Shown: positions 1 to 9,883, counted from the stretch's first letter. The stretch: DNA of 32,327 nt from Acidobacteriota bacterium (GCA_016195325.1 JACPZX010000033.1:1-32327), one strand, 5' to 3'. Translations and numbers: made by a program. Notes: a model not told the origin generated them from the letters alone.

Positions 1-2
1 AC

Positions 3-3000
3 TCGCCGCAGTGGTTCAACACGGGCCTCAACTGGGCGTACGGGATCGAGGGGCCGCCTCAGGGTCATTTCTACGTCGATCCGATCATGGGCGACGTCCG
101 CCAGTCCGACAGCGCCTACGAGCGGCCGCAGCCCCACGCGTGCTTCATCCAGTCGGTCGGCGACGATCTCGTCAACGAGGGCGGGATCATGGACCTGTGG
201 ACCCGCGAGGCCCGACTCTTCAAGTACGGCTCGGGGACCGGCACGAATTTCTCGGCGCTCCGCGGCGAGGGGGAGTCGCTCTCGGGCGGCGGGCGATCGT
301 CGGGGTTGATGTCGTTCCTCAAGATTGGCGATCGCGCGGCCGGGTCGATCAAGTCGGGGGGCACGACGCGCCGCGCGGCCAAGATGGTCGTGCTGAACGT
401 CGATCACCCGGACATCGAGGAGTACATCAACTGGAAAGTGATCGAGGAGCAGAAGGTCGCCTCCCTCGTCGCCGGATCGCGCCTTTGCAACAAGCACCTC
501 AACGCCATTCTCAGGGCCTGCCACGAGGGGGTCGAGGCGGGGCTGAACGGGCAGCGCTTCGAGCCTCAGCACAACGCCGCGCTCCGTCGCGCCATCCGCC
601 AGGCGCGCGCCCTCGGCATCTCAGACAACTACGTCCTCAGGGTCGTCCAGCTCGCGAAGCAGGGATACACGTCGCTCCGGTTCGACGAGTACGACACGAA
701 CTGGGACTCGCACGCCTACATGACCGTCTCGGGACAGAACTCGAACAACTCCATCCGGCTTCCCAACGCGTTCATGGACGCGGTCGAGAAGGACTCCCCC
801 TGGAACCTCACGCGGCGCACCGACGGAAAGCTCCACCGCACCGTCCGCGCGCGCGATCTCTGGGATCAGATCTGCTACGCCGCGTGGGCCTGCGCCGATC
901 CCGGAATCCAGTTCGACACCACGATCAACGAGTGGCACACCTGCCCCGAGGACGGGCGCATCAACGCGAGCAACCCGTGCAGCGAGTACATGTTCCTCGA
1001 CGACACCGCGTGCAACCTCGCGTCGCTGAACCTCGTGCGCTTTCACGACCCGAAGACGGGGCGCTTCGACGTCGAGGGTTACCGGCACGCCATCCGCCTC
1101 TGGACGGTCGTCCTCGAGATCTCCGTCCTCATGGCGCAGTTCCCGTCGCGCCGCATCGCCGACCTCTCGTGGAAGTTCCGCACGCTCGGCCTCGGCTACG
1201 CGAACCTCGGCACGCTGTTGATGCTCTCGGGGATCGCCTACGACTCGGACAAGGCCCGCGGCATCTGCGGCGCCCTCACGGCGGTCCTCACGGGCCACTC
1301 GTACGCCACGTCGGCCGAGATGGCGGCGGAGCTGGGCCCGTTCCCCGGCTACCAGCGGAACAAGTCCCACATGCTGAAGGTCATCCGGAACCACCGGCGC
1401 GCCGCGTACAACGCCGCCCCGACCGATTACGAAGGTCTCACGATCGCGCCCATGGGGATCAACCCGCAGCACTGCCCCGACTACCTCCTGCGCGCGGCGC
1501 GGGAGGACTGGGATCGCGCGCTCCTCCTCGGCGAACGCTACGGGTTCCGCAACGCGCAGGCGACGGTCATCGCGCCGACCGGCACGATCGGGCTCCTGAT
1601 GGACTGCGACACCACGGGCATCGAGCCCGATTTCGCGCTCGTGAAGTTCAAGAAGCTGGCGGGCGGCGGCTACTTCAAGATCATCAACTCGTCGGTTCCG
1701 GCCGCCCTCAAGCGCCTCGGCTACAACGAGCGCCAGCGCCAGGAGATCGTCGAGTACGGCGCCGGCACCGGGAAGCTCGAGGGGGCGCCGCACGTGAACC
1801 GGACGTCGCTGGCCGGGAAGGGCTTCACCCCCGAGGCGCTCGACCGCGTGGACGAGGCGCTCGGCTCGGCCTTCGAGATCGGCTTCGTCTTCAACAGGTT
1901 CACGCTGGGCGAGGAGTTCTGCCGCGACGTCCTCGGTTTCAGCGACGACGATCTCTCCTCCTACTCCTTCAGCATCCTCGAGGCGATCGGTTTCACGAAG
2001 AGCCAGATCGACGAGGCGAACGACTGGATCTGCGGCCGCATGACGCTCGAGGGGGCGCCGCACCTCACCGACGCGCATCTGAGCGTCTTCGACTGCGCGA
2101 ACCGCTGCGGCCGCTATGGCCGCCGGTTCATCCCTTACAGCGCGCACCTCCGGATGATGGGCGTCGCCCAGCCGTTCATCTCGGGCGCCATCAGCAAGAC
2201 GATCAACATGCCGAACAACGCCACGGTCGAGGAGATCCGCGACGCGTACCTGACGTCGTGGCGCTTCATGGTCAAGGCCACGGCCCTCTACCGCGACGGG
2301 AGCAAGCTCAGCCAGCCTCTCAGCACGTCGGCCGCCGACCTCCTCTCCGGCCTCGACGCTCCCGAGTCCGAGCCGCTCGAGGAGCCGATCGCCGCCTCCG
2401 CGGCGATCGCCGCGGACGTCCTCAACGTGCCGCCGCAGATCGAGAGCGAGGTGTCGCTCGAGGCCGCGTTCAAGGCGGCCGGCAACGGGCACTCGAAGCA
2501 TCACGCTCCGGGGATCGAGGAGGTCGCCGCCGCGGCGTCCGGGCGGAACGCGGAACCGGCGGATCCCGACGGCACGTTGCGAAGCCGCGCCGCCGACGTC
2601 GCGGGCGCGGAGCCGGCCCAGGCCGACCCCGCGTACGCCGCCCCGAGCGCGCCGGCCATCGAGCCGATCGCGGCCGCCGGCCCGGGCACGAACGGGAGCC
2701 ACGCGGAGCCGCACGGCCAGCACGAAGCGGTCCGCATCGCCGAGCGCATCATCACCCGCTACATCGCGAAGCGCCGGAAGCTCCCGTATCGCCGCAGCGG
2801 GTACACGCAGAAGGCGATCATCGGCGGCCACAAGGTGTACCTCCGCACGGGCGAGTACGAGGACGGGACGCTCGGCGAGATCTTCCTGGACATGCACAAG
2901 GAGGGTGCGGCCTTCCGGTCGCTGATGAACTGCTTCGCGATCGCCGTCTCCCTGGGGATGCAGCACGGGGTGCCGCTCGAGGAGTTCGTCGACGCCTTCG

Positions 3001-3827
3001 TCTTCACGCGCTTCGAGCCGAACGGCATGGTCACCGGCAACCCGCACATCCGGATGGCCACGTCGGTCATCGACTACGTCTTCCGCGAGCTGGCGGTCGC
3101 CTACCTCGATCGCAACGACCTGGCGCAGGTGACGAACGACGATCTCCGCGGCGATGCGATGGGCTCGGCGCACGAAGTCCCCGACTACACCGAGGAGGAG
3201 GTCATCGAGCGGGATCTCGACGCCGAGCAGAAACCTCATCACGAGACGCCGCGCTCGCGCCACCTGACCCCGAACTACAGGCCGCCCGCCCTCACGAGCG
3301 TCCACGGCGATCCGGGCCCCGTGGTCTTCGCCGCGCCGCCTCCGCCGCGCTCCGCGGACGTCCCCGTCGAGGTCGTCCTGCCGATGCCGTCCATCAAGGC
3401 GATGGGCTCCCAGGGGGCGAGCCCCGAGCGGCTCGACCCCGACGCCCCCGAGCCGATCGGCCCGGCGCCGCATGCCGTCGCGACCCCGGCCCTCGCCGCG
3501 GGCTCGATGCAGGAGACGGGAACGGGCTCGGTCCCGGAGACTCCGGCCCCGATCATCGGCGCGGCGATCTCGTCCGGGTTTGAGAAGCCGAAGCCCCGTC
3601 CGCCCGTCATCCACACGAACGGCAACATGCGCGAGGTCCACCCCGAGTCGACCCTCTCGCCGGCGCGCGCCTACAAGCCGGCCGAGGAGTCGGACCAGAT
3701 GCGGCGGCAGGCGAGGCTCAAGGGATACGAGGGGGACGCGTGCACGGAGTGCGGGCAGTTCACGATGGTGCGGAACGGCACGTGCCTGAAGTGCATCTCC
3801 TGCGGCGCGACCAGCGGCTGCTCCTGA
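3..3827 (+). CDS. nrdJ: Vitamin B12-dependent ribonucleotide reductase (class II), 5'-truncated
   Basis: Reduces ribonucleotides to deoxyribonucleotides with adenosylcobalamin as radical source. The frame is open to the window edge and reads [14 protein letters not shown] before the first ATG at 87, a conserved NrdJ segment, so the true start lies upstream. By homology to the Thermotoga enzyme, the reducing pair is Cys at 141-143 and Cys at 1011-1013. The thiyl Cys is at 978-980 in NPCSEY, with its Glu at 984-986. The class II motif APTGTIG lies near 1574. After the barrel come an Ala/Pro-rich linker (about 2320-2720), a conserved C-terminal module (about 2725-3170), a second Pro-rich linker (about 3230-3700), and a terminal Cys-rich motif with CTEC, CLKC and SCG that resembles the redox-active NrdJ tail. 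There is no intein. The gene probably leads a transcript including the next gene, 26 bases downstream. Confidence 0.95.
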   Translation, partial: SPQWFNTGLNWAYGIEGPPQGHFYVDPIMGDVRQSDSAYERPQPHACFIQSVGDDLVNEGGIMDLWTREARLFKYGSGTGTNFSALRGEGESLSGGGRSSGLMSFLKIGDRAAGSIKSGGTTRRAAKMVVLNVDHPDIEEYINWKVIEEQKVASLVAGSRLCNKHLNAILRACHEGVEAGLNGQRFEPQHNAALRRAIRQARALGISDNYVLRVVQLAKQGYTSLRFDEYDTNWDSHAYMTVSGQNSNNSIRLPNAFMDAVEKDSPWNLTRRTDGKLHRTVRARDLWDQICYAAWACADPGIQFDTTINEWHTCPEDGRINASNPCSEYMFLDDTACNLASLNLVRFHDPKTGRFDVEGYRHAIRLWTVVLEISVLMAQFPSRRIADLSWKFRTLGLGYANLGTLLMLSGIAYDSDKARGICGALTAVLTGHSYATSAEMAAELGPFPGYQRNKSHMLKVIRNHRRAAYNAAPTDYEGLTIAPMGINPQHCPDYLLRAAREDWDRALLLGERYGFRNAQATVIAPTGTIGLLMDCDTTGIEPDFALVKFKKLAGGGYFKIINSSVPAALKRLGYNERQRQEIVEYGAGTGKLEGAPHVNRTSLAGKGFTPEALDRVDEALGSAFEIGFVFNRFTLGEEFCRDVLGFSDDDLSSYSFSILEAIGFTKSQIDEANDWICGRMTLEGAPHLTDAHLSVFDCANRCGRYGRRFIPYSAHLRMMGVAQPFISGAISKTINMPNNATVEEIRDAYLTSWRFMVKATALYRDGSKLSQPLSTSAADLLSGLDAPESEPLEEPIAASAAIAADVLNVPPQIESEVSLEAAFKAAGNGHSKHHAPGIEEVAAAASGRNAEPADPDGTLRSRAADVAGAEPAQADPAYAAPSAPAIEPIAAAGPGTNGSHAEPHGQHEAVRIAERIITRYIAKRRKLPYRRSGYTQKAIIGGHKVYLRTGEYEDGTLGEIFLDMHKEGAAFRSLMNCFAIAVSLGMQHGVPLEEFVDAFVFTRFEPNGMVTGNPHIRMATSVIDYVFRELAVAYLDRNDLAQVTNDDLRGDAMGSAHEVPDYTEEEVIERDLDAEQKPHHETPRSRHLTPNYRPPALTSVHGDPGPVVFAAPPPPRSADVPVEVVLPMPSIKAMGSQGASPERLDPDAPEPIGPAPHAVATPALAAGSMQETGTGSVPETPAPIIGAAISSGFEKPKPRPPVIHTNGNMREVHPESTLSPARAYKPAEESDQMRRQARLKGYEGDACTECGQFTMVRNGTCLKCISCGATSGCS

Positions 3828-3853
3828 CGGGTGGGGAGGGGGAGGACAACGCC

Positions 3854-4315
3854 ATGGATCCGATGATCGCCAGAACGGCCGCGGGCCGGGAGCCCGAGAT
3901 CCCCACCGACGAGCGCCACCTGCACGACGCCGTCCTCCGTGAGGCGGCGCGGCAGTTCCAGGCGGGGGCGTGGAGGCTCGTCGCGAACACCCGCGACCGG
4001 AAGATCTACGGCATCGCCGAGGGGCTCTACACCGATCTGGTGGCGCTCGACGGCACCGACACGGGCGTGGCGTGGATCCTCGAGGTCGAGACGCCGACCA
4101 CGCTCGCCTCGGACGCCGCGTGGCTGCGCCTGCGGCGCGCCGCGGAGACGCGGCATCCTTTCATCCTCATGGTCCCGTCCGAGTACGCGCTCGTGACGGA
4201 GCGGCTCGCCGTGCGGCTGGGGTTCGCCTTCGGCTTCGTCTACGAGTACAGCATCACGGGCGACCGCGTGACGATCGAGATCCCGCGCGAGGAGGCGGCC
4301 CGCCCCACGGCGTGA
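3854..4315 (+). CDS. Small protein with possible PD-(D/E)XK nuclease-like core
   Basis: A 153-residue soluble protein with no signal peptide or membrane segment. The ATG at 3854 is preceded by a purine-rich run (GGGGAGGGGGAGGA, about 3832-3845) that serves as a ribosome binding site, so I prefer it to the longer frame that overlaps nrdJ. The middle reads YTDLVALDG, then WILEVET about 18 residues later, followed by a helix with Arg-rich faces and a hydrophobic strand (FILMVPS). This acidic-strand then E-x-E pattern resembles restriction-endonuclease-like folds used in small predicted nucleases, but the usual Lys is replaced (EVET rather than ExK). The fold call is inference from this pattern alone. 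It is 26 bases behind nrdJ and probably co-transcribed. It could equally be a non-catalytic relative. Confidence 0.7.
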   Translation: MDPMIARTAAGREPEIPTDERHLHDAVLREAARQFQAGAWRLVANTRDRKIYGIAEGLYTDLVALDGTDTGVAWILEVETPTTLASDAAWLRLRRAAETRHPFILMVPSEYALVTERLAVRLGFAFGFVYEYSITGDRVTIEIPREEAARPTA

Positions 4316-4381
4316 CGCCGCCGCCAGGCTTCGCTCAACCTTGACGCGGGGCATTCCGTCGCATGGTGGCTGGACCGGGGG

Positions 4382-5152
4382 GTGCGTTTGAAGAAGGGCC
4401 TGGCGGGCGACATCATGAACGGGTTGGCCTCTCTTTTCGGGAGGGACCATGTCCGTTACGACGGAGTCTCGCTCCCGCCGAAGGAAATCCGACCGTGCGG
4501 GAATCAGTTCAAGGGCGATCGGAAGTGGCTCGACTCGGCTGAGGGCGAAGCCGATCGTCTCGAGAGTCGCTGCGGACTGACGTCATCGAGTCGAGTGCTC
4601 GACATCGGGTGCGGTCCCGGCCGGCTCGCCATCGGACTCATGAGGCGAGGACTGGAACTGAAAGCCTACCGCGGACTCGACGTCAATCTCAGGTCGATCC
4701 GATGGTGCCAACGCTACATCACCAGAGTCCGCCCCGAGTTCCGCTTCGTCAAGGTCGACGTGCTGAACAGCAGGTACAATCCGAACGGTCGGGCCCTCGA
4801 CTCCGGAATCTCCCTCCCGTTTCCCGACGGCGAGTTCGACATCATCTACCTCTACTCCGTTTTTTCGCACATGACGGAACCCGAGGTTCGCATCTACCTG
4901 GGGGAGATGCGCCGGCTGCTCACCCCGACGGGCAGGATATTCCTGACCGGCTTCGTCGAAGAGGGAGTCCCGCAGGTCGTCGTCAACCCGGACAACTACA
5001 GACAGCAGTGGAAAGGGCCGCTTCACTGCGTCCGGTACGAGCGAGGCTTCTTCGAGGCGTTGCTGAGACAGTTCGGGTTCATTCTCGATCATTTCGAGCA
5101 CGGTACGGAGACGAATGGCCAGAGCGGGATGTACGTGTCGAAGGAGGCGTGA
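4382..5152 (+). CDS. SAM-dependent class I methyltransferase
   Basis: A 256-residue soluble methyltransferase. Motif I is RVLDIGCGPG at residues 71-80, the acidic end of strand beta-2 is in YRGLD (Asp100), and the motif IV region reads FPDGEFDIIYLYSVFSH, followed by the LTPTGRIFLTGF strand typical of the Methyltransf_11/25 group. The substrate cannot be read from the sequence. Family relatives act on small molecules, lipids or sugars more often than on nucleic acids. I list the GTG at 4382; an ATG at 4415 (residue 12) is an alternative, and neither has a convincing Shine-Dalgarno site. G+C looks lower and codon choice looser than in nrdJ or the TPR gene downstream, so it may be more recently acquired. 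It converges with the next gene across 21 bases. Confidence 0.88.
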   Translation: MRLKKGLAGDIMNGLASLFGRDHVRYDGVSLPPKEIRPCGNQFKGDRKWLDSAEGEADRLESRCGLTSSSRVLDIGCGPGRLAIGLMRRGLELKAYRGLDVNLRSIRWCQRYITRVRPEFRFVKVDVLNSRYNPNGRALDSGISLPFPDGEFDIIYLYSVFSHMTEPEVRIYLGEMRRLLTPTGRIFLTGFVEEGVPQVVVNPDNYRQQWKGPLHCVRYERGFFEALLRQFGFILDHFEHGTETNGQSGMYVSKEA

Positions 5153-5173
5153 CCTTCCCCTTTCCCTCGTATC

Positions 5174-5992
5174 TCACGGCGCCTCGAACTTCGTTCGGAT
5201 AGGCCCCTCGTTCGTCGTCTCGTACGAGATGTGCAGCGACGCCGGGGTGGGCGGCCCCGCGTCGCCGAGAAGCTCGAGGTCGCACTCGAGATCGAGGCGC
5301 GACGTCGCCTCCAGGCCCGCGAGAATCCGGAAGACGATCGCGCCGCTGACCTGGCACGCCTTCCCCCGGAGCCCCTGGGCCACCCCCGCTTCACCCAGCA
5401 TCGACGTCACGGCCTTCGCGTCCATCGCACCCGACAGCTTGAAGAGTGCGGTGCGCTCCCAGCCCTCTCCCGACGTCGAGTCGAACCGGACGTCGAGGTC
5501 GATGGCGTACGCCGGCCCTCCCCCCGAGCCCTTCATCCGCGTGCGCCACGTGTCGCCGGGGCGGACGGGACGATTGACGAAGAGCGCCCCTCCGCGGAGC
5601 GCCGACGGCTCGCCGGAGACGATGTCGACCCAGACGATCTCTCCCAGCCGCGTCGTGCGGAACCGGCGGTGGTCGCGCCTGGGCTCGGCGTCGGGATCCG
5701 CGGCATCGCCCTCGCCGATCGCCACCTCGTCGAGGATCGCGCTCCCCGCGGCGTCGACGTCGACGACCTTCGCCTCGCTGCGCGCCTGGGTCGTCGCCCC
5801 TCCCGACAGATCGGGGCGCGCCTCGCTCACGAAGCTCTGCGACTGCCGCGTGGTCTGCACGACCGAGTCGCCCGGGGCGTAGCGGTAGACGAAGGCGATC
5901 GGCGCGGCCGACCCCGACGAGGGTGCCCCGGCGGCCAGGACGAAGAGGAGCGTTGTGAGAATGCGATATCCTCCCGCGGACCGGCGTGACAC
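5174..5992 (-). CDS. Secreted protein of unknown function
   Basis: A 272-residue protein that starts with a Sec signal peptide: basic MSRRSAGGYR, a hydrophobic stretch ILTTLLFVLAAG, and likely cleavage near GSAAP (about residue 30). The mature part is rich in beta-strand-like alternation and has no membrane segment, so it is probably periplasmic or outer-membrane associated. I recognise no domain. A repeated theme is a strand of residues such as YRYAPGDSVVQTT, followed by paired strands around DTWRTRMKG and AIDLDVRFD, reminiscent of secreted beta-rich proteins with DUF-type names. The start is GTG at 5992; no ATG lies near the signal peptide. It is divergent from the permease gene, with only 46 bases between the starts, so the two share a regulatory region. 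Confidence 0.72.
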   Translation of the reverse strand: MSRRSAGGYRILTTLLFVLAAGAPSSGSAAPIAFVYRYAPGDSVVQTTRQSQSFVSEARPDLSGGATTQARSEAKVVDVDAAGSAILDEVAIGEGDAADPDAEPRRDHRRFRTTRLGEIVWVDIVSGEPSALRGGALFVNRPVRPGDTWRTRMKGSGGGPAYAIDLDVRFDSTSGEGWERTALFKLSGAMDAKAVTSMLGEAGVAQGLRGKACQVSGAIVFRILAGLEATSRLDLECDLELLGDAGPPTPASLHISYETTNEGPIRTKFEAP

Positions 5993-6038
5993 TATCCGCG
6001 CCGCCGCGCAGATTCAAGGAGGGGAGGCTGGGAGCGGG

Positions 6039-6410
6039 ATGCTGAGATTCCTGGGATACGTGGTGATCGGGGCGCTCGCGGGGACGTTCAGCGGATTCTT
6101 CGGAATCGGAGGGGGCATCGTCGCGATCCCGCTCCTCGTGATGACCTGCGCCTTTCCGCAGAAGCTCGCGCAGGGGACATCGGCCTTCATGATCCTCCCC
6201 ACGGTAATGGCGGTGGGCTTCCGGTACTTTCGCGGGGGGAACGCCGACCCCGTGGTCGCGATCGCCCTCGCCATCGGCGCGATCCCGCTCGCCTACGTCA
6301 CCGCCGATCTCGCGCAGAACGTCCCCGAGATCTTCCTGCGCCGGGGGTTCGCCCTGCTCCTCGTGGCGGTCGCCGCGCAGCTCTGGCTCACCGCCCCGTC
6401 GCGGGGGTGA
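6039..6410 (+). CDS. Half-length TauE/SafE (DUF81) membrane permease
   Basis: A 123-residue integral membrane protein with about four hydrophobic segments. The N-terminus carries the family hallmark GTFSGFFGIGGGIVAIPLL (residues about 14-32), followed by QGTSAFMILPTV. TauE/SafE proteins move small anions such as sulfite or sulfoacetate across the inner membrane and are usually about 250 residues, made of two inverted halves. This protein corresponds to one half, and the frame closes cleanly at a TGA. Single-half members exist and are thought to dimerise. The ATG at 6039 is preceded by AAGGAGGGG at 6016-6024, rather far upstream, and GGGAG closer in. The start is chosen because the hydrophobic segment begins immediately after it. 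The substrate is unknown. Confidence 0.82.
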   Translation: MLRFLGYVVIGALAGTFSGFFGIGGGIVAIPLLVMTCAFPQKLAQGTSAFMILPTVMAVGFRYFRGGNADPVVAIALAIGAIPLAYVTADLAQNVPEIFLRRGFALLLVAVAAQLWLTAPSRG

Positions 6411-6499
6411 CGCGCCTCGACGCGCGTTTGCGGGGGGTCGTCCCGTGTAGTACCTATGATGCTCTTTCTCCAAGGCTACGGCGTTTCCAGGGGGTGCGG

Positions 6500-8602
6500 A
6501 TGGCGCGGCGGGCTCACCAATCGGTCGGAAATTCCGGATCCGGCAGTGTCGCGATCGCGCTCTTCGCGGCGGTCTTCACGGCGTCTCTGGCCGCGGCGGC
6601 GGCGGACGCCCCCTCGCGCATCCTCGTCGCCCCCCTGCCCGAAGGCTCTCCGGCGGGGGCCGACGCGGTCGGGCTGATGGTCTCGTCGCTCCCGACGTGG
6701 ATCGCCGAGGCGATCTCCGCCGAGGGGCGCGAGACCGCCTCGCTCGCCCACGATCTCTCCCCCGACACGACCGAATCGCTGGGGCTCGGGGGCGGACCGA
6801 TCCCCCCTCTGGCCGCCGCCGCGAAGCTCGCCGGCGCGGATGACGCGAAGGCGCTCATCGGGGACGGCTCGGTCCGGATTCTCGTTTTCCCGTCGGTCGC
6901 GTCGTCGGCCGGGAAGACGACGCTCTCCCTCAGGTGGATCGATCTCGTCGCGGGAAAGGATGGGACGGTGTCGGCCACCGCGGCGAACGCGGCGGGCCTC
7001 GTCGACGCCGTCGTGAAGGCGGTCTCGTCGGCGCGCGACGGGTGGCGCCGGGCCTTCGCGCTCCCGGCGGCCGGCGCCGCGGCGAAGGCGGACAGGATCG
7101 CCTCGGCACCGCTCGGCGCGTGCGCGTCGAAGCTCCCCGAGGCGAACGCCGCCTGGGCGCGCGCGGAGACCGCGTGGAACCACGGCGACGTCCCGGCGGC
7201 CGAGTCGGCGCTCACCGCGGCGCTCGCCTCGGATTCGGCGTTCGACCTGGCGCGGGTCGACCTCGCGTGGATCCGCTTCGCGCAGGGGCGCGCGACCGAG
7301 GCGGCGGCGCTCGCATCGACGGCGGCCAGGGGGAGGAGGCTCACGCTCACGGCGCGCGCGCGCGCCGAGATCATCGCCGCGGCGGCCGCGGGGCAGCCCG
7401 CGGAGCTCGACGCCCTCGCCCCCCGGCTGAAACGGGATCTGCCGGGAGCTCCGTGGGAGAGCCTGGCCACGGCGCTGTCCCTGAACCTCCAGGGGGAGCA
7501 CTACCGCGCGGTCGCGCCGCTCGACATCGTGCGGATCCATCGGCCGAACGACCCCGCGATTCTCCACGAGGCGGGGATGGCGGCCCTCGGTCTCGGCGAC
7601 GCCGCCGAGGCGCAGGAACTCCTGAGGAGGGTGGTCGCCGCGTGGCCCGCGCACGATCGCGCCCAGATGGATCTCGCCGAGGCCTTCGTGCGCGCCCGAG
7701 ATCTCGACGGCGCGGCGAAGTCCCTGGAGGCGTGGGCGCAGGGATACCACCCGGGCGACGCCCCCGTGTGGGGAGGCGCCTACACCTTCGACGATCCCCC
7801 GCCCATCGTGAGGTCGCAGGTCGTCTCCCTCCTCAAGGGGGCCGTCTCGAAGGCCATCGAGTCCCTCGACAAGAAGGAGTCGCTGTACGACGCGGCCTCG
7901 GCGCCGGCGCCGGTCCGGGTCATCGTGCTCCAGACGCTGTACGATCTGCAGTCCGAGCTCGCCTTCGGCGGCGAGCTCCAGAAGCAGAAGTGGCTCGACG
8001 CCGCGCGCGAATCGTTCAACAAACTGCGGGACGTGATGCCCGCCGGGGATCGGAAGGCGCGGCCGTGGATTCTTTTCCGAATGGAGGCGCTGCTGCGCGT
8101 CCGCGAGGGGCGCTTCCCTGAGGCGCGGGCGCTGCGCGAGAAGATCGCCGCGGCGTCGGCCATGCCCGGATACGACGCGGCGGCTCTCGACGACGTCGAC
8201 GCGGCCATCGCGCTCAAGGACGCCGACACCGACAAGGTCTTCGAGGTCCTGAACCGGGCGGTGGAGTCGCGCGGGAGCGTCGCCGACCTGTACGCCCTCG
8301 GGCAGGCCTACGGCGTGACGTCGCAGTGGAAGAAGACCCGGGAGATCGTCACGAAGATCGAGGGACGCATCGAGACGTGGAGCGAGGCGAGGCGGCCCGA
8401 CGCGCTCCTGTGGAACACGCGAACGGCTCTCCTCGTCCCCTTCATCTACTCGCTCGGCGGCGAGGTGGGCGTCTGGCTCGACGACGTCGAGAGCTCGCGG
8501 AAGCGGTTCGGGATCTTCCTCGGCTACTTCAAGACGCCCGATGAGCCGTTCCGCGCCTTCGCCGACGAGGCGTCGGGGCGGGGGGCGACCGCGGCCTGGT
8601 GA
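6500..8602 (+). CDS. Periplasmic tetratricopeptide-repeat protein
   Basis: About 700 residues. The ATG at 6500 places a signal peptide at the N-terminus (basic MARRAHQ, hydrophobic VAIALFAAVFTASLAAAAA, cleavage near residue 36). The GTG at 6407 would put 31 extra polar residues ahead of it and overlap the permease stop, so I reject it. The first mature 150 residues look like an alpha/beta domain with strands SRILVAPLP and VRILVFPSV, similar in outline to the N-terminal domains of TolB/FlgO-like proteins. The remainder is mostly helical pairs with TPR spacing, clearest at NAAWARAETAWNHGDVPAAE, DPAILHEAGMAALGLGDAAE and VADLYALGQAYGVT. The role is probably scaffolding in the periplasm; the partner is unknown. 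It converges with the sulfatase-fold gene across 18 bases. Confidence 0.82.
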   Translation: MARRAHQSVGNSGSGSVAIALFAAVFTASLAAAAADAPSRILVAPLPEGSPAGADAVGLMVSSLPTWIAEAISAEGRETASLAHDLSPDTTESLGLGGGPIPPLAAAAKLAGADDAKALIGDGSVRILVFPSVASSAGKTTLSLRWIDLVAGKDGTVSATAANAAGLVDAVVKAVSSARDGWRRAFALPAAGAAAKADRIASAPLGACASKLPEANAAWARAETAWNHGDVPAAESALTAALASDSAFDLARVDLAWIRFAQGRATEAAALASTAARGRRLTLTARARAEIIAAAAAGQPAELDALAPRLKRDLPGAPWESLATALSLNLQGEHYRAVAPLDIVRIHRPNDPAILHEAGMAALGLGDAAEAQELLRRVVAAWPAHDRAQMDLAEAFVRARDLDGAAKSLEAWAQGYHPGDAPVWGGAYTFDDPPPIVRSQVVSLLKGAVSKAIESLDKKESLYDAASAPAPVRVIVLQTLYDLQSELAFGGELQKQKWLDAARESFNKLRDVMPAGDRKARPWILFRMEALLRVREGRFPEARALREKIAAASAMPGYDAAALDDVDAAIALKDADTDKVFEVLNRAVESRGSVADLYALGQAYGVTSQWKKTREIVTKIEGRIETWSEARRPDALLWNTRTALLVPFIYSLGGEVGVWLDDVESSRKRFGIFLGYFKTPDEPFRAFADEASGRGATAAW

Positions 8603-8620
8603 CGGGACGGCGCGCCCGCG

Positions 8621-9883
8621 CTAGTTGACGTAACCGAGCGCCTTCAGGGTCTTCCGGGTCTCCTCGTCGTCGAGAGGGGACTCGTCCTTCGTGTTCTCGC
8701 GGGAGAAGCGGGTGATCGCGGCGAGCATCGGCTTCACGACGTCGGCGTGCGCGAGAGACACGTCGTTCATCTCCTCGGGATCCGCCGCGACGTCGTAGAG
8801 CTCCGCGGCGCTCTCCCCGATCTTCCAGATCAGCTTCCAGTTCCCCGAGATGACCCCGCGCTTGTCCCACAGCTCGGTGAAGAGGAGCCTCTCCCGGATG
8901 GACGCGGCCGCCGCGGCGCCCCCCTCGCCCCCGGCGAGAAGGGCCCTCAGGCTCATCCCCTGGAGGTCCGCCGGCATCGGGAGAGAGAGCAGCTCGAGAA
9001 AGGTCGGGACGACGTCCACCGAGCTGACCGCCACGCTCTCCTCGTGAGGCGCCACGTTCGGTCCGCGGATCATCAGGGGGATCTGCATCTGCGGCTCGAA
9101 GAGGCTGCTCCCGTGCTGGAACCAGCGATGGTGATCCCCGAGCGACTCGCCGTGGTCGGCCGAAAAAAGGACGTACGCGCCGTCGGTTAGCCCTCGTGCG
9201 CGCAACCCGTCGAGGAGGCGCCCCACCTGCGCGTCGGTGTAGTCCACCTCGCCGTTGTAGCGCCCGACGTACTCGTCGGGGTCGATCCTTCCGGGCAGCG
9301 CCTGGTAGGCGGGGATGGCGTCAACGTCGAAGTTCGACTCCGAGACCCGGAGCGTGCGCGCGGCGGGAGGATTCTTCGACTCGAAGCCGGGGGGGGTGTA
9401 CGGGCCGTGGGGATCGATGAAGTGCACCCAGAGGAAGATGGGCTTCGCGTGCGGCCGATCGGCCCAGGCGAGCGCCGCGTCGACGAGCTTCGTCGCGACC
9501 CGTTCCGACTCGTGGCGCGTGATCACCGGGTCGGGGAGGTTCTCGTCGAAGAGGGAGAACCCCTGCTCGAGGCCGTGCTTCGAGTTCATCACCTTGTTGC
9601 TGACGAACGCCGCCGTCGTGTAGCCGGCGCCCCGGAGCCTTTCGGCGAGCGTCACCTCGGAGTCGACGAGGACGGCTCCGTTGCGCCGCACGCCGTGGGT
9701 GGAGGGGTAGTGCCCGGTCATGAGCGACGAGAGGGCGGGGGCCGTGCGCGGCAGCGTCGCGTAGGCGCGACGGAAGACGACGCTCTCTCGGCCGAGGGCG
9801 TCGAGTCGCGGGGTCTTCGTCGCCGTCGAGCCGTAGGAGCCGAGTCTGTCGGCGCGCAGTGTGTCCACGGTGATGAAGATCAC
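8621..9883 (-). CDS. Sulfatase-fold hydrolase/transferase, Thr-type, possible lipoprotein
   Basis: Alkaline-phosphatase-superfamily enzyme of the sulfatase branch, 420 residues from a GTG at 9883. The metal-binding strand MIFITVDTLRADRLGSYG holds Asp7, and a second metal site is FSADHGESLGDH. Further family features are a GHYPSTHG turn and the C-terminal tail LKALGYVN. At the nucleophile position, where sulfatases have Cys or Ser for formylglycine, the aligned segment RTAPALSSLMTG has Thr47. Thr is the nucleophile in phosphoethanolamine and lipoteichoic-acid type transferases, so phospho-group transfer or hydrolysis is a real alternative to sulfate ester cleavage. The GTG lies at the first beta-strand, too late for a complete protein. 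The frame stays open for 32 more codons upstream and encodes a lipobox-like leader without a usual start codon (see 9884-9979). Confidence 0.88.
   Translation of the reverse strand: MIFITVDTLRADRLGSYGSTATKTPRLDALGRESVVFRRAYATLPRTAPALSSLMTGHYPSTHGVRRNGAVLVDSEVTLAERLRGAGYTTAAFVSNKVMNSKHGLEQGFSLFDENLPDPVITRHESERVATKLVDAALAWADRPHAKPIFLWVHFIDPHGPYTPPGFESKNPPAARTLRVSESNFDVDAIPAYQALPGRIDPDEYVGRYNGEVDYTDAQVGRLLDGLRARGLTDGAYVLFSADHGESLGDHHRWFQHGSSLFEPQMQIPLMIRGPNVAPHEESVAVSSVDVVPTFLELLSLPMPADLQGMSLRALLAGGEGGAAAAASIRERLLFTELWDKRGVISGNWKLIWKIGESAAELYDVAADPEEMNDVSLAHADVVKPMLAAITRFSRENTKDESPLDDEETRKTLKALGYVN

Noticed and set aside
2320-2720. Possible intein or inserted domain in nrdJ.
   Set aside because: The insertion is low-complexity Ala/Pro/Glu sequence without intein splicing motifs.
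621-3641. Long minus-strand open frame opposite nrdJ (1006 codons).
   Set aside because: Arg/Asp/Val-rich shadow of a clear NrdJ gene; no domain, and long antisense frames are expected in high-GC DNA.
5115-5989. Plus-strand open frames of about 250 codons opposite the secreted hypothetical protein.
   Set aside because: Arg-rich shadows; the minus strand has a proper signal peptide and ordered composition.
8603-8620. Short GC-rich inverted sequence between the converging TPR and sulfatase-fold genes as a terminator.
   Set aside because: The stem is only about 4 bases with no U-tract; not supportable.
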